Below are positions 45,154-54,069 of a stretch of 64,000 nucleotides of DNA, piece after piece. The number at the start of each line of letters is the position of its first letter. Position 1 is the first letter of the stretch. The notes under the pieces are model-generated. The model was not told the origin of the DNA. It did not search any database and was given only the letters and a program-made list of their open reading frames with translations. The DNA is from Streptomyces curacoi (lineage in GTDB: Bacteria; Actinomycetota; Actinomycetes; Streptomycetales; Streptomycetaceae), in assembly GCF_001513975.1 (NCBI RefSeq), contig NZ_KQ947985.1:186001-250000 (forward strand). The letters run 5' to 3'. The position numbers and the translations under genes are program-made.

Positions 45154-45967
45154 GCGGCGCCGGAAGCGAGTCCAGGAACAGCGCCCCCGCGAGCAGTCCC
45201 GCACTCCCCCGCGGGCTCCACGCGCGCGCGTGCAGGTCGGCGTCGAGGGCGGCCAGTGCCGCCGCGCCCGCCTCGGTGGCCGTACCGCCCGCCGCCAGGA
45301 CCCCGCGGGCGCCCGCCTGGACGTGCCGCAGGCCGAGTGGGCCTGCGGTGTGGAGGAGTTCGGTGTCCTGGAGGGTGGACATCACGGTGAGCAGGGCGTC
45401 CAGGCGGGCCTGCTCCTCCGTGGCGCCGGCCGAGCGGGCGATGGCCAGCGCGTCCAACGCCCGCCGTACGTGCGGGAATCCGGCCCGGGCCTCGCCCCGG
45501 GCGCCGGCGGCGCCGTACTTGGCGGACACCGAGGAGCCCCGGGACGGCCTGCGCGGGGCGCGCTTGTCGGTGTGCGCGGCGATCCGCTTGGCGGTCGCGG
45601 CGACGTCCCGCGCACCGGCCCGGGGGTCGAGCGCCGTCGCGGCGACCAGCAGGCCGAGCGCCCACAGCGCGCCCCGGTGCCCGCCGCCCGCGAGACGCAC
45701 CGAGTGCTCGGTGCACCTGCCGATCGCGCCGAGTTCCGTACGGAGCCCGGGCGTCGGCTCGCCCGTGCGCCAAGCGACGGCGGCCATCGCCGCGAGGCCC
45801 GGCGTGAGCGCCTTGGCCGACCAGCGCAGCATGCGGTGGTCCCGGTGGGTGATGCGGGCGCCGAGGTCGCGGGGGTCGGGCAGGCCCGGCTTGGGAGCCA
45901 GGGCCAGCTGCCCGGTCAGCGCGGTCACGGCCGCCCGGGCCAGCGCCTCGTCCTCGCGGCTGCTCAT
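45128..45967 (-). CDS. Triphosphoribosyl-dephospho-CoA synthase-like (CitG/MdcB family)
   Basis: 279 residues from ATG 45967, no clear ribosome-binding site. Starts MSSREDEALARAAVTALTGQ, then LALAPKPGLPDPRDLGA with HRDHRMLRWSAKALTPGL, the CitG-type substrate loop; later DKRAPRRPSRGSSVSAKYGA and SAGLLAGALFLDSL. Family members make the prosthetic-group precursor of citrate or malonate decarboxylase. No lyase genes are nearby, so its role here is open. It starts 11 bp after the decayed dioxygenase in the same direction. Confidence 0.75.
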   Translation of the reverse strand: MSSREDEALARAAVTALTGQLALAPKPGLPDPRDLGARITHRDHRMLRWSAKALTPGLAAMAAVAWRTGEPTPGLRTELGAIGRCTEHSVRLAGGGHRGALWALGLLVAATALDPRAGARDVAATAKRIAAHTDKRAPRRPSRGSSVSAKYGAAGARGEARAGFPHVRRALDALAIARSAGATEEQARLDALLTVMSTLQDTELLHTAGPLGLRHVQAGARGVLAAGGTATEAGAAALAALDADLHARAWSPRGSAGLLAGALFLDSLPAPLSSRARAA

Positions 45968-45978
45968 GGCCGTAACCC

Positions 45979-46824
45979 CTACGAGGAGGCCGAGGCCGAC
46001 GGGGCGTCGCTGGGCGGGGTACCGGTCGGCGCGCCACTCGGCGGCGTACCGCCCTCGCCACCGCCCTCCCCACCACCGCCGCTGCCCGCGCCGGTGTTCT
46101 CGGCGTCGGGGTCGATGCCGAGGGTGAGGAAGCCCTTGTAGCCCTGGGACGGGTCGGCCTTCTTGACCGGCTTGAGGGTCAGCAGGCCGCTGGAGGCGCC
46201 GCCGCCGTCGTACACCATGTCGTTGTCGAGGGTGGTGTAGCTGCCGGAGTGCTTGAGTAGGGCTCCAGCGTGAAGATCTCCTGGGCGATCCCGTCGTCGA
46301 AGAAGAGGCGTTGTCGTCGGCGGTCGAGCCGTCCTCGCTCTCCGCGGGCGCGGAGCCGCCGGGGTTGGCCGTGGTGTAGCCGGAGTAGTAGCCCCAGGCG
46401 TCGCAGTGCCAGATCTCCACGGCCGCGCCGGGGACCGGGGTGCAGCCGTCGGTGGCGTCGACGACGGTCAGGCGCAGCGTCAGCGGGACGCCGCTCTTGC
46501 CCTCGGTGATGTCCTTTCTCACCAGGGCGCCGTCGAGGTAGTAGGGGCTTCGGTGACGCTCGACATCAGCGTCATACAGGCGCCGGAGCTTTCCGAGGCG
46601 GTCGAGGTGGCCGTCGTGGCGGTGTCGTTGGTGGTCGTTCCGGTGTCGGCGGTGGTCGTTCCCGTGTCGGCGGTGGTCGTTCCCGTGTCGGCGAAGGCCG
46701 CCTGGTAACGGGCGACGGCGAGCCCGCCCGCCGCGACCGTGCCTCCGGTCACCGCGATGGCGCGGCGCCGGGTGATCGACCTGTCCCTGTGGTTTGTCGG
46801 CCTGTCCCTGTGGTTTCCCGTCAT
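45979..46824 (-). pseudogene. Secreted intradiol ring-cleavage dioxygenase, decayed
   Basis: From ATG 46824 (or 46851) the protein starts with a Tat-like signal (ITRRRAIAVTGGTVAAGG) and TGTTTAD repeats. Near 46545 one base is missing, shifting VTEAP-YYLDGALVRKDITEG. The next frame gives PGAAVEIWHCDAWGYYSGY. Around 46308 a deletion joins STADD directly to LFFDDGIAQEIFTLEPYS, removing the iron-binding Tyr/His region. A further shift near 46256 leads to KHSGSYTTLDNDMVYDGG and a Gly-rich tail ending at 45979. Three lesions make it non-functional. Confidence 0.8.
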
Positions 46825-46913
46825 GGCCAGGAAATCAGGGACGTCGGCCATCAGCAGCTTGGGATGGCGCTGTGCGGTGCCTGTGAGTCCTCAGGAAGCT
46901 GAAGCCGGCAGCG

Positions 46914-47363
46914 CTACACCGCCACCAGCGGTGCGTCCTCCCGCCACTTGAGGATCTTGTCGAAGCTCACCACGGCCCCGCTCCGGCCCGGCTTGTTGCC
47001 GATCTGGACGTGGTCGGCGAGTTGCTCGATGAGACACAGTCCCCGGCCGTGCTCGGCCTCGGTCGCCGCCGGGCGGGGCGCGCGGTGCGGGGCGGTGAAG
47101 CCGGGGCCCGAGTCGGCGACCTCGATGTGGCACTTCTCGCCGTCCAGGTACGCCGTGACACGGTACGCCTCGCAGGTGCCGTCGGGTGCGGTGTCGCCGC
47201 CGTGTTCGACGGCGTTCGCGCAGGCCTCGCTGAGGGCCACGGAGAGGTCGTACGACACGTCCGGGTCGACGCCCGCGGTCTCCATGGTGCCGAGCAGCAA
47301 GCGCCGGGCGAGCGGCACGCTCGCGGCTTCCCGCCGCAGATGGAGTGACCACCAGATGCTCAT
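46914..47363 (-). CDS. RsbW-like ATP-binding regulator
   Basis: 149 residues, ATG 47363 after CAGGAGGCTGGAG. HATPase_c fold: LSVALSEACANAVEHGG (N-box), CHIEVADSGPGFT (G1) and HGRGLCLIEQLADHVQIGN (G2). A single-domain anti-sigma or partner-switch kinase. No anti-sigma antagonist gene is adjacent; three similar domains occur elsewhere in this window (1-1920, 35437, and degenerate in 12494). Confidence 0.9.
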   Translation of the reverse strand: MSIWWSLHLRREAASVPLARRLLLGTMETAGVDPDVSYDLSVALSEACANAVEHGGDTAPDGTCEAYRVTAYLDGEKCHIEVADSGPGFTAPHRAPRPAATEAEHGRGLCLIEQLADHVQIGNKPGRSGAVVSFDKILKWREDAPLVAV

Positions 47364-47621
47364 GCTCCAGCCTCCTGGCCGCGGCTCGACATACCGTTAC
47401 GTATTGCCCCGAGTGCCCGGGTGTAAGCACATCATTGACGTGATGCCGCCCATATGGCCGATGCGCCCACACGGGAATCGGTGTATGTGGGGGCGACCCA
47501 CACCAGAGGGCGACCTTCCGGTCGTACGCCCCCTATGCCCCATACACACTTGAACGCCCGTACCTCATCTTGCGGACCTGCCGTATGGCGGTCATAAGGC
47601 CAGTGGGATGATGAGCCCGCC

Positions 47622-48446
47622 ATGACTGCCCCCCACCCGCGCACGGTGCGCTCCGGAAGGGATCTGCGGATCTTGCGGGCCGCGGTGTTCGCCGCGGTCT
47701 GCGTCGTGCTGGCCGCGGTCGGCCATGTGCTGGGCTCCTGCGCCCCGATCCCGCTGTGGACGCTGGGCGCGGGCTTCCTCGGGGCCCTTGTGGTCACGGT
47801 GCCGCTGGCCGGACGCGAGCGCTCGCTGGCCGGGATCGGGGCGCTGCTCGCGGTCGGTCAGACCGTCCTGCACACGCTGTTCGGGCTGGGGCAGCACGGG
47901 ACGGCCGCCGGGGCGTCCTCCGCCGCCACGGCCGACGCCACGCTCGTGCAGCAGGCCGCGCGCCTGGTGTGCGGGACCACCGCGGCGGCGATCAGCCCGG
48001 CCCAGGCCCAGCGCATCCTCACCGAGGCGCGACTGGGCCCGGCCACGGGAGCACACGCCTCCCACCAGTCGGCGGACGCCGCGTCCGCCGCCCCTGACTC
48101 CATCGCGTCACTGCTGCCGTCCCTGCCCATGGTGCTCGCCCACGTTCTCGCGGCGGTCGTCGCGGGATGGCTGCTGCGGCGCGGGGACATGGCCCTGCTG
48201 CGGATCGTCGAGATGTCCGCGCTGTCGGCGCACTCGGTCGCCGAGGGGGCGTCCGTACGATCCCTGCGCGGGGCGCTCGCGCTGGTGCGCGCCCTGCGTG
48301 CCGGGCTGCCGGGCGCGCCCGAGGCGGGCCCGCGTTTCCTGCGCACCGTGCCGCCCGCGCGGCCCGGGCCCCGCACCCTCGCACTCCAGCACACGGTGAT
48401 CAGGCGCGGCCCGCCGGCCGGTGCCGCACTCGTCCTCGCCGCCTGA
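47622..48446 (+). CDS. Integral membrane protein at the head of a copper cluster
   Basis: 274 residues from ATG 47622. Hydrophobic segments at about 20-40, 46-65, 70-90 and 165-185, followed by an Arg/Pro-rich tail without a further clear span. It starts MTAPHPRTVRSGRDLRILRA. Family not named with confidence; homologues typically stand before ycnI and SCO1 genes in Streptomyces, suggesting a copper-related role. Hairpin-forming repeats separate it from ycnI. Confidence 0.7.
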   Translation: MTAPHPRTVRSGRDLRILRAAVFAAVCVVLAAVGHVLGSCAPIPLWTLGAGFLGALVVTVPLAGRERSLAGIGALLAVGQTVLHTLFGLGQHGTAAGASSAATADATLVQQAARLVCGTTAAAISPAQAQRILTEARLGPATGAHASHQSADAASAAPDSIASLLPSLPMVLAHVLAAVVAGWLLRRGDMALLRIVEMSALSAHSVAEGASVRSLRGALALVRALRAGLPGAPEAGPRFLRTVPPARPGPRTLALQHTVIRRGPPAGAALVLAA

Positions 48447-48547
48447 CGCGACGCGACCTCCACTCCACTGCGTGGGATGAGGGCCGCCGTCGTGCGGCAC
48501 GCGCGCGTACCCGGGTCCTCCGATCGATGGGCGCCTGTTTCCCGCCC

Positions 48548-48580
48548 GCCCGATCGAGGCTGATCGGGCCGGATCCGGCC
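48548..48580. promoter_or_regulatory. Nested inverted repeats between the membrane-protein gene and ycnI
   Basis: GCCCGATC (48548-48555) pairs with GATCGGGC (48562-48569). Overlapping it, GGCCGGATCCGGCC (48567-48580) is a perfect 14-bp palindrome, followed by another CTGATCCGGCC copy. Could be a terminator of the first gene or an operator for the ycnI promoter. Confidence 0.5.
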
Positions 48581-48668
48581 TGATCCGGCCTGATCGGGCA
48601 CCCCTGCGCACGCGTACTCCTCTTCACCACCGGAATTCCCGAATCTCACTCACAGTGGAGTGCTCAGC

Positions 48669-49406
48669 ATGAAGGTCTCTCGCATCGCCGCCGCCGGCAC
48701 CCTCGCCGGCACGGCCGTGCTCGCCTTGTCCGTCCCCGCCTTCGCCCACGTCAGCGTGCAGCCCGAGGGAACGGCCGCCAAGGGCGGCTACGCGGTCGTC
48801 GACTTCAAGGTGCCCAACGAGCGCGACAACGCCTCGACCACCAAGCTTGAGGTGACCTTCCCGACCGACCACCCGCTGGCCTCCGCGATGCCGGAGCCCG
48901 TCAACGGCTGGGAGATCAAGGTCACCAAGTCCGAGCTGGACAAGCCGATCGAGATGCACGGCGAGAAGATCACCGAGGCCGTCTCCAAGATCACCTGGAC
49001 CGCCACCGGCGACGGCATCAAGGCGGGCTTCTTCCAGAAGTTCCCGGTCGCCATCGGCCAGCTCCCCGAGGACACGGACGAACTGGTTTTCAAGGCGATC
49101 CAGACGTACTCCAACAAGGAGGTCGTGCGCTGGATCGAGGTGCCGCAGGACGGCCAGGAGGAGCCGGAGAACCCGGCGCCGGTGCTCGAACTGTCCGCCG
49201 CCGAAGAGGGCCACCACGGCTCGTCGTCGTCCGAGGAGGCCGACGACTCCGAGGACGCCCAGGCCGCCTCCGCCAAGACCTCCACCACCGAACCCGCCGA
49301 CAGCAGCGACACCACCGCCCGGGTCCTGGGCGTGGTCGGCATCGTCGTCGGCGCGCTGGGCGTGGCCTACGGCGTGCTCGCCGGCCGTCGGCGCACCAAC
49401 GCCTGA
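48669..49406 (+). CDS. YcnI-family copper-associated protein (DUF1775)
   Basis: 245 residues from ATG 48669, GGAG nine bases upstream. Signal peptide (MKVSRIAAAGTLAGTAVLAL) cut before AHVSVQPEG, leaving the copper-binding His near the mature N-terminus. The DUF1775 domain (YAVVDFKVPNERD, WEIKVTKSELDKPIE) includes a Trp typical of the YcnI site. An acidic Ser/Glu linker and a C-terminal membrane anchor (VLGVVGIVVGALGVAYGVLA) follow. Periplasm-side copper chaperone or sensor. Confidence 0.92.
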   Translation: MKVSRIAAAGTLAGTAVLALSVPAFAHVSVQPEGTAAKGGYAVVDFKVPNERDNASTTKLEVTFPTDHPLASAMPEPVNGWEIKVTKSELDKPIEMHGEKITEAVSKITWTATGDGIKAGFFQKFPVAIGQLPEDTDELVFKAIQTYSNKEVVRWIEVPQDGQEEPENPAPVLELSAAEEGHHGSSSSEEADDSEDAQAASAKTSTTEPADSSDTTARVLGVVGIVVGALGVAYGVLAGRRRTNA

Positions 49407-49481
49407 CGCCTCTTAGGCGCACGGCGCGCGCCGGGGCACGCCCCCGGTGCGCGCCGGAGCACTCACAACTGGGAAATTTCT

Positions 49482-50135
49482 ATGCGCAAGAAGACCTTCG
49501 CCGCGGCCGCCCTGCTCGCCGCCGCCACCCTGACCCTCTCCGCCTGTGGCAGCGGTGACGACGGCAAGCAGCCCGTCACCGTGGTCTCCGAGGAGGCCGG
49601 CTCGGACAAGGCCGCCATCGTCCTCGACAAGCCGTTCGAGAAGCCGGACCTGGTCCTGACCGACACGAACGGCAAGAAGTACGACCTCCGCAAGGAGACC
49701 CAGGGCAAGCCGACGCTGATCTACTTCGGCTACACCAACTGCCCCGACGTCTGCCCGCTGACGATGAACAACATCGCCGTCGCCAAGAAGCAGCTGCCCA
49801 AGGCGCAGCAGGACGAGCTGCGCGTCGTGTTCGTCACCACCGACCCGGAGCGCGACACCGCGTCCGCCCTCGGCAAGTGGCTCAAGGGCATCGACCCGCA
49901 GGTCGTCGGCCTGACCGGTGACTTCGACACCATCCAGGCAGGCGCCCGCACCCTCGGCATCTCCATCGAGCCGCCGCACAAGGACAAGAACGGCAAGATG
50001 GTCTCCACCCATGGCACCCAGGTCGTCGCGTTCTCCCCGAAGACCGACAAGGGGTACGTCCTCTACACCGAGGACGCCCAGGTCGACGACTACACCAAGG
50101 ACCTCCCCAAGCTGATCAAGGGGGCGAAGCCGTGA
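49482..50135 (+). CDS. SCO1/SenC copper-delivery lipoprotein
   Basis: 217 residues from ATG 49482. Lipoprotein signal with lipobox LSAC (about 19-22). Thioredoxin-like domain with the copper-binding CPDVCP motif (about 86-91: YFGYTNCPDVCPLT) and the distal His in STHGTQVVAF. Delivers copper to cytochrome c oxidase CuA. Its stop overlaps the start of the PCuAC gene (GTGA), its usual partner. Confidence 0.94.
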   Translation: MRKKTFAAAALLAAATLTLSACGSGDDGKQPVTVVSEEAGSDKAAIVLDKPFEKPDLVLTDTNGKKYDLRKETQGKPTLIYFGYTNCPDVCPLTMNNIAVAKKQLPKAQQDELRVVFVTTDPERDTASALGKWLKGIDPQVVGLTGDFDTIQAGARTLGISIEPPHKDKNGKMVSTHGTQVVAFSPKTDKGYVLYTEDAQVDDYTKDLPKLIKGAKP

Positions 50136-50644
50136 GGCGGTTGGCCCCGGTGACCGCGGTGCTGGCCGGAGCACTAGTCCTGGCGGGCTGCGGGACCGAC
50201 TCCGGCTCGGGCTCCGGCTCCGGCTCCGGCTCCGGCTCGGGCTCCGGCACGGGTTCGGGCTCCGGTGATTCCCGGGCCGAACTGTCCGTCAGCGGCGCCT
50301 ACATGCCGCAGCCCGTCTCCGACTCCATGGCGGCCGGCTTCCTGACGGTCACCAACAAGGGCGGTACGAAGGACGAGTTGACCTCCGTCACCAGCGACAT
50401 CGGCGAGGTCACCGCCCACGAGACCGTCGGTTCGTCGATGCGGGAGGTCAAGGACCTCGACGTCCCCGCGCACGGTCAGCTCGTGTTCAAGAGCGGCGGC
50501 AGCCATCTGATGTTCGAGAAGCTGAAGCGGAAGCCGAAGCAGGGCGAGAAGGTGACCGTCAAGCTCCACTTCACCGAGTCCGGCACGGTCACGGTCGAGA
50601 TGCCGGTGAAGTCCGCGACGTACAGCCCGAAGACCGGACACTGA
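50132..50644 (+). CDS. PCuAC-type copper chaperone lipoprotein
   Basis: 170 residues from GTG 50132, overlapping the SCO1 stop. Lipobox LAGC, then a Gly-Ser repeat linker. The PCuAC domain has GAYMPQPV, HETVGSSMREV and GGSHLMFEKL, giving the His/Met ligands of the H(M)x10Mx21HxM-type site. Hands Cu(I) to SCO1 or directly to CuA. The (GS)n tract is a hexanucleotide-like repeat (50201-50265). Confidence 0.9.
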   Translation: MRRLAPVTAVLAGALVLAGCGTDSGSGSGSGSGSGSGSGTGSGSGDSRAELSVSGAYMPQPVSDSMAAGFLTVTNKGGTKDELTSVTSDIGEVTAHETVGSSMREVKDLDVPAHGQLVFKSGGSHLMFEKLKRKPKQGEKVTVKLHFTESGTVTVEMPVKSATYSPKTGH

Positions 50645-50657
50645 GGGAGAGACCGCC

Positions 50658-52610
50658 TTGACCCAGACCATCGCCCCCCGCGTCCGGACCCTGGTGCTGC
50701 TGCTCCTGGCCGCCACCGGCCTGCTTCTCGCCGGTGCCGGGCCGGTCTCCGCGCACGCCGCGCTGACCGGCAGCGACCCCCGGCAGGGGGTGGTGGTCGA
50801 CAAGGCCCCGGCACAGGTCTCGCTGACCTTCTCCGAAAAGGTCGCCCTGTCCGACGACTCCCTGCGCGTCCTCGACCCCAAGGGCAAGCGCGTCGACCGC
50901 GGCGACCCCGCCAACGTCAGCGGCACGACGTACGCCGTGAAACTCCACAGCGGCCTGCCCGACGGCACCTACACCGTCACCTACCAGGTGGTGTCCGAGG
51001 ACAGCCATCCCGTCGCCGGCGCCTACACCTTCTCCATCGGCGCGCCCTCGCAGACCACCGTCTCCGTCTCCGGCCAGACGGCGGGCGGGGGGATCGTCGG
51101 CACGCTCTACGGGATCGGGCGGTATGTGTCGTACGCCGGCTTCATCCTCCTGGTCGGCGGCGCCGCCTTCGTGCTCGCCTGCTGGCAGCGCGGGGCCGGC
51201 GTGCGGGCGGTCCAGCGGTTCGTCGTCTCCGGATGGCTGGCCCTGACCGCCGCCACGCTCACGCTGTTGCTCATGCGGGGCTCGTACACCAGCACCGGCA
51301 AGGTCGGCGACATCTTCGACCTGGACCTGCTCGGGCAGGTGCTGCAGACCAAGACGGGCGCGGCGCTGGTCTCCCGGCTGCTGCTGCTCGCCGCCGCGGC
51401 GCTGTTCATCGCGGTGCTGTTCGGGGCCTACGACAAGCGCGAGGACGACGAGAAGCGCGACCTGACCTTCGGGCTCGCGATCGGCGGAACCGTCGTGGCG
51501 GCGGGGCTCGCGGCGAGCTGGGCGATGTCCGAGCACGCCTCGACCGGGCTCCAGGCCGGGATCGCGATGCCGGTCGACGTCGTCCATCTGATGGCCGTCG
51601 CCGGCTGGCTCGGCGGGCTCGCCGCCCTGCTCGTCGCCCTCTTCCGGGCGCCCGCGGACACACCGGTCGAGGCGTCTGCCGTACGGCGGTTCTCGCGCGT
51701 CGCATTCGGCAGCGTGCTGGCGCTGGTCGCGACCGGGATCTACCAGTCGTGGCGGCAGCTCGGGTCGTGGTCGGCGTTCACCGGCACGCGGTACGGGCAG
51801 CTGCTGCTGGTCAAGATCGGGCTCGTGGTGCTGCTGGTCGGGATCGCGTGGGTCTCACGGCGGTGGACTGCGCGGCTGGTGGACACGGCCGTGGTGAAGA
51901 AGGCGGACGCCGCCGACGAGGGTGAGACGGAGGCAGGTGACGGCGAGAAGGAGCACGCCGCCGCCCGGACCGGTACCTCCGCCTCCGGCGAGAAGGCCGC
52001 CTCGACTCCCGTCTCCGGCAAGAAGGGCGGCGACTCCGAGCGCGCCGCCCAGCTCGCCCGGCAGCAGGCCGCCATCGACACGGCACGGCGGAAGCAGCAG
52101 CGGGACGCCGACCCCAACCGGTTCGGACTGCGCCGCTCGGTGCTCGCGGAGGCGGGCGTCGCCGTCGTCCTGCTCGCCGTCACCACCATGCTGACGTCGA
52201 CCGAGCCGGGGCGTACGGAGGAGCAGGCCAGGGCGGCCTCGTCCGCCTCCGCCGACGCGTCGGCGGCCGGGGCGCTGACCCTGGACATGTCCTTCGACAC
52301 CGGCGGCGAGGACGGCAAGGGCGTCGTACGGCTCGACCTCGATCCCGCGCGCGTGGGCGGCAACGAGATGCATGTCTACGTGCAGCGGCCCAACGGCCGC
52401 GCCTTCGACATCCCCGAGGTGAAGATCGCCTTCACCCTGGAGTCCCAGGACATCGGGCCGCTGCCCGTAGTCCCCGACCACATCGCCACCGGACACTGGT
52501 CGGCGAGCGGGGTCCAGATCCCGATGGCGGGCGAGTGGAAGATCGCCGTGACCGTGCGGACCTCCGACATCGACCAGACCACTGTTTCCAAGAACGCGCA
52601 GATCGGCTGA
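50658..52610 (+). CDS. CopC-CopD fusion copper protein with YtkA-like C-terminus
   Basis: 650 residues; TTG 50658 (GGGAGAG upstream) is 13 bp after the PCuAC stop. Signal peptide cut at VSAHA, so the mature N-terminal His can bind copper. CopC domain (about 33-130, with VVSEDSHPVAGAYTF), CopD membrane domain of about 8 spans (140-415), a charged cytosolic linker (430-510), one more span and a C-terminal extracellular beta domain (HVYVQRPNGRAFDIPEVKIA) like YtkA/FixH. Takes up or buffers copper. Part of the copper operon. Confidence 0.93.
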   Translation: MTQTIAPRVRTLVLLLLAATGLLLAGAGPVSAHAALTGSDPRQGVVVDKAPAQVSLTFSEKVALSDDSLRVLDPKGKRVDRGDPANVSGTTYAVKLHSGLPDGTYTVTYQVVSEDSHPVAGAYTFSIGAPSQTTVSVSGQTAGGGIVGTLYGIGRYVSYAGFILLVGGAAFVLACWQRGAGVRAVQRFVVSGWLALTAATLTLLLMRGSYTSTGKVGDIFDLDLLGQVLQTKTGAALVSRLLLLAAAALFIAVLFGAYDKREDDEKRDLTFGLAIGGTVVAAGLAASWAMSEHASTGLQAGIAMPVDVVHLMAVAGWLGGLAALLVALFRAPADTPVEASAVRRFSRVAFGSVLALVATGIYQSWRQLGSWSAFTGTRYGQLLLVKIGLVVLLVGIAWVSRRWTARLVDTAVVKKADAADEGETEAGDGEKEHAAARTGTSASGEKAASTPVSGKKGGDSERAAQLARQQAAIDTARRKQQRDADPNRFGLRRSVLAEAGVAVVLLAVTTMLTSTEPGRTEEQARAASSASADASAAGALTLDMSFDTGGEDGKGVVRLDLDPARVGGNEMHVYVQRPNGRAFDIPEVKIAFTLESQDIGPLPVVPDHIATGHWSASGVQIPMAGEWKIAVTVRTSDIDQTTVSKNAQIG

Positions 52611-52618
52611 ACCCCACC

Positions 52619-53989
52619 ATGGCTGACCAGTCCATTCCGGAGGCCCGTACGCCCGCGACGCCACGTGATGGCGAGACGCCGCTCAACGGCGAGACGGCAC
52701 CCCATGGCGAGACGCCGCTCCATGGTGAGACGGCACTTAATGGCGGCGTTCGCGAAAGCTCCTCCCACAAGGAGGGCATCTCGCGGCGGCGGCTGCTCGG
52801 GACCGCCGGTGCCACCGGGCTGGTGCTCGGTGCGGCCGGCGGGGCCGTCGGATACGCCGCCCGGCCGGCCGAGGCGACGCCGCTCTCCTCGCTGGGCGCC
52901 GATCAGGTGATGTTTCACGGGAAACATCAGCCCGGCATCCTCCAGGGCCTCCAGGCACGCGGCCACCTCATCGCCTTCGACCTGGCGGCGGGCGCGGGCC
53001 GCAAGGAGGCGGCGGCACTGCTGCGCCGCTGGTCGGAGACGGCACGGCGGCTGATGGCGGGCGAGCCGGCACAGCAGGACGACACGGATGTCGCCCGGGA
53101 CGCCGGGCCGTCGTCGCTGACGATCACCTTCGGCTTCGGGCACAGCTTCTTCGCCCGGACCGGCCTGGAGAAGCAGCGCCCTGTCGCCCTGGACCCGCTG
53201 CCCGACTTCTCCTCCGACCAGCTCGACAAGGCACGCAGCAATGGCGACCTGTGGGTGCAGATCGGCGCCCATGACGCGCTGGTCGCCTTCCACGCCCTGC
53301 GCGCGATCCAGAAGGACGCGGGTCAGGCCGCCAAGGTGCGGTGGCAGATGAACGGCTTCAACCGCTCGCCTGGGGCCACCGCGCACCCGATGACGGCTCG
53401 CAACCTGATGGGCCAGATGGACGGCACCCGCAATCCGAAGCCGACGGACGCCGACTTCGCCGAGCGCGTCTTCGTGCCGGAGTCCGGCTCCAAGGACCCG
53501 GCCTGGATGGCGAACGGCTCCTACGCCGTCGTACGCCGCATCCGCATGCTTCTCGACGACTGGGAGCAGCTCTCGGTCAAGGAGCAGGAGGACGTCATCG
53601 GACGCCGCAAGTCCGACGGGGCGCCGCTGTCCGGGGGCACCGAGACGACCGAGATGGACCTGGAGAAGACGGACAAGGCCGGGAATCTGGTCGTTCCCCT
53701 CAACGCCCATGCGCGCATCACCCGGCCCGACCAGAACGGCGGGGCGGCGATGCTGCGACGCCCGTTCTCGTACCACGACGGCATCGACGCGGACGGCGTG
53801 CCCGACGCGGGGCTGCTCTTCATCTGCTGGCAGGCCGACCCGCTGCGCGGCTTCGTCACCGTCCAGCGCAAGCTCGATCGCGGTGACGCGCTGTCGAAGT
53901 TCATCCGGCACGAGGCGAGCGGGCTGTTCGCGGTGCCGGGTGGGGCGGCGGAGGGCGAGTACGTGGGGCAGCGACTGCTGGAGGGATGA
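52619..53989 (+). CDS. Dye-decolorizing peroxidase (EfeB-like), Tat substrate
   Basis: 456 residues from ATG 52619, 8 bp after the CopCD stop. The N-terminal ~40 residues contain a repeated GETPLNGETA/PHGETPLHGETALN unit, then a twin-arginine signal (SRRRLLGTAGATGLVLGAAG). DyP motifs: GQMDGTRNPK (the GxxDG distal loop) and the proximal His in RRPFSYHDG. Heme peroxidase exported folded. In S. lividans the DyP of this cluster works with copper-dependent GlxA in morphogenesis; whether that holds here is inference. Confidence 0.93.
   Translation: MADQSIPEARTPATPRDGETPLNGETAPHGETPLHGETALNGGVRESSSHKEGISRRRLLGTAGATGLVLGAAGGAVGYAARPAEATPLSSLGADQVMFHGKHQPGILQGLQARGHLIAFDLAAGAGRKEAAALLRRWSETARRLMAGEPAQQDDTDVARDAGPSSLTITFGFGHSFFARTGLEKQRPVALDPLPDFSSDQLDKARSNGDLWVQIGAHDALVAFHALRAIQKDAGQAAKVRWQMNGFNRSPGATAHPMTARNLMGQMDGTRNPKPTDADFAERVFVPESGSKDPAWMANGSYAVVRRIRMLLDDWEQLSVKEQEDVIGRRKSDGAPLSGGTETTEMDLEKTDKAGNLVVPLNAHARITRPDQNGGAAMLRRPFSYHDGIDADGVPDAGLLFICWQADPLRGFVTVQRKLDRGDALSKFIRHEASGLFAVPGGAAEGEYVGQRLLEG
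52670..52741 (+). repeat. 18-bp tandem repeat in the DyP N-terminus
   Basis: Four units of the type GGCGAGACGSCRCTCMAY encode the GETPLN/GETAPH repeat before the Tat signal. Copy number may vary between strains. Confidence 0.8.
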
Positions 53990-54069
53990 CCGCGACGGCG
54001 GGCTCATCCCTTGCGGCGGCCGGGTGACATGTGCGCCCCGCCTTTCGCAAGGCCCATTAGGGTGAGGTC

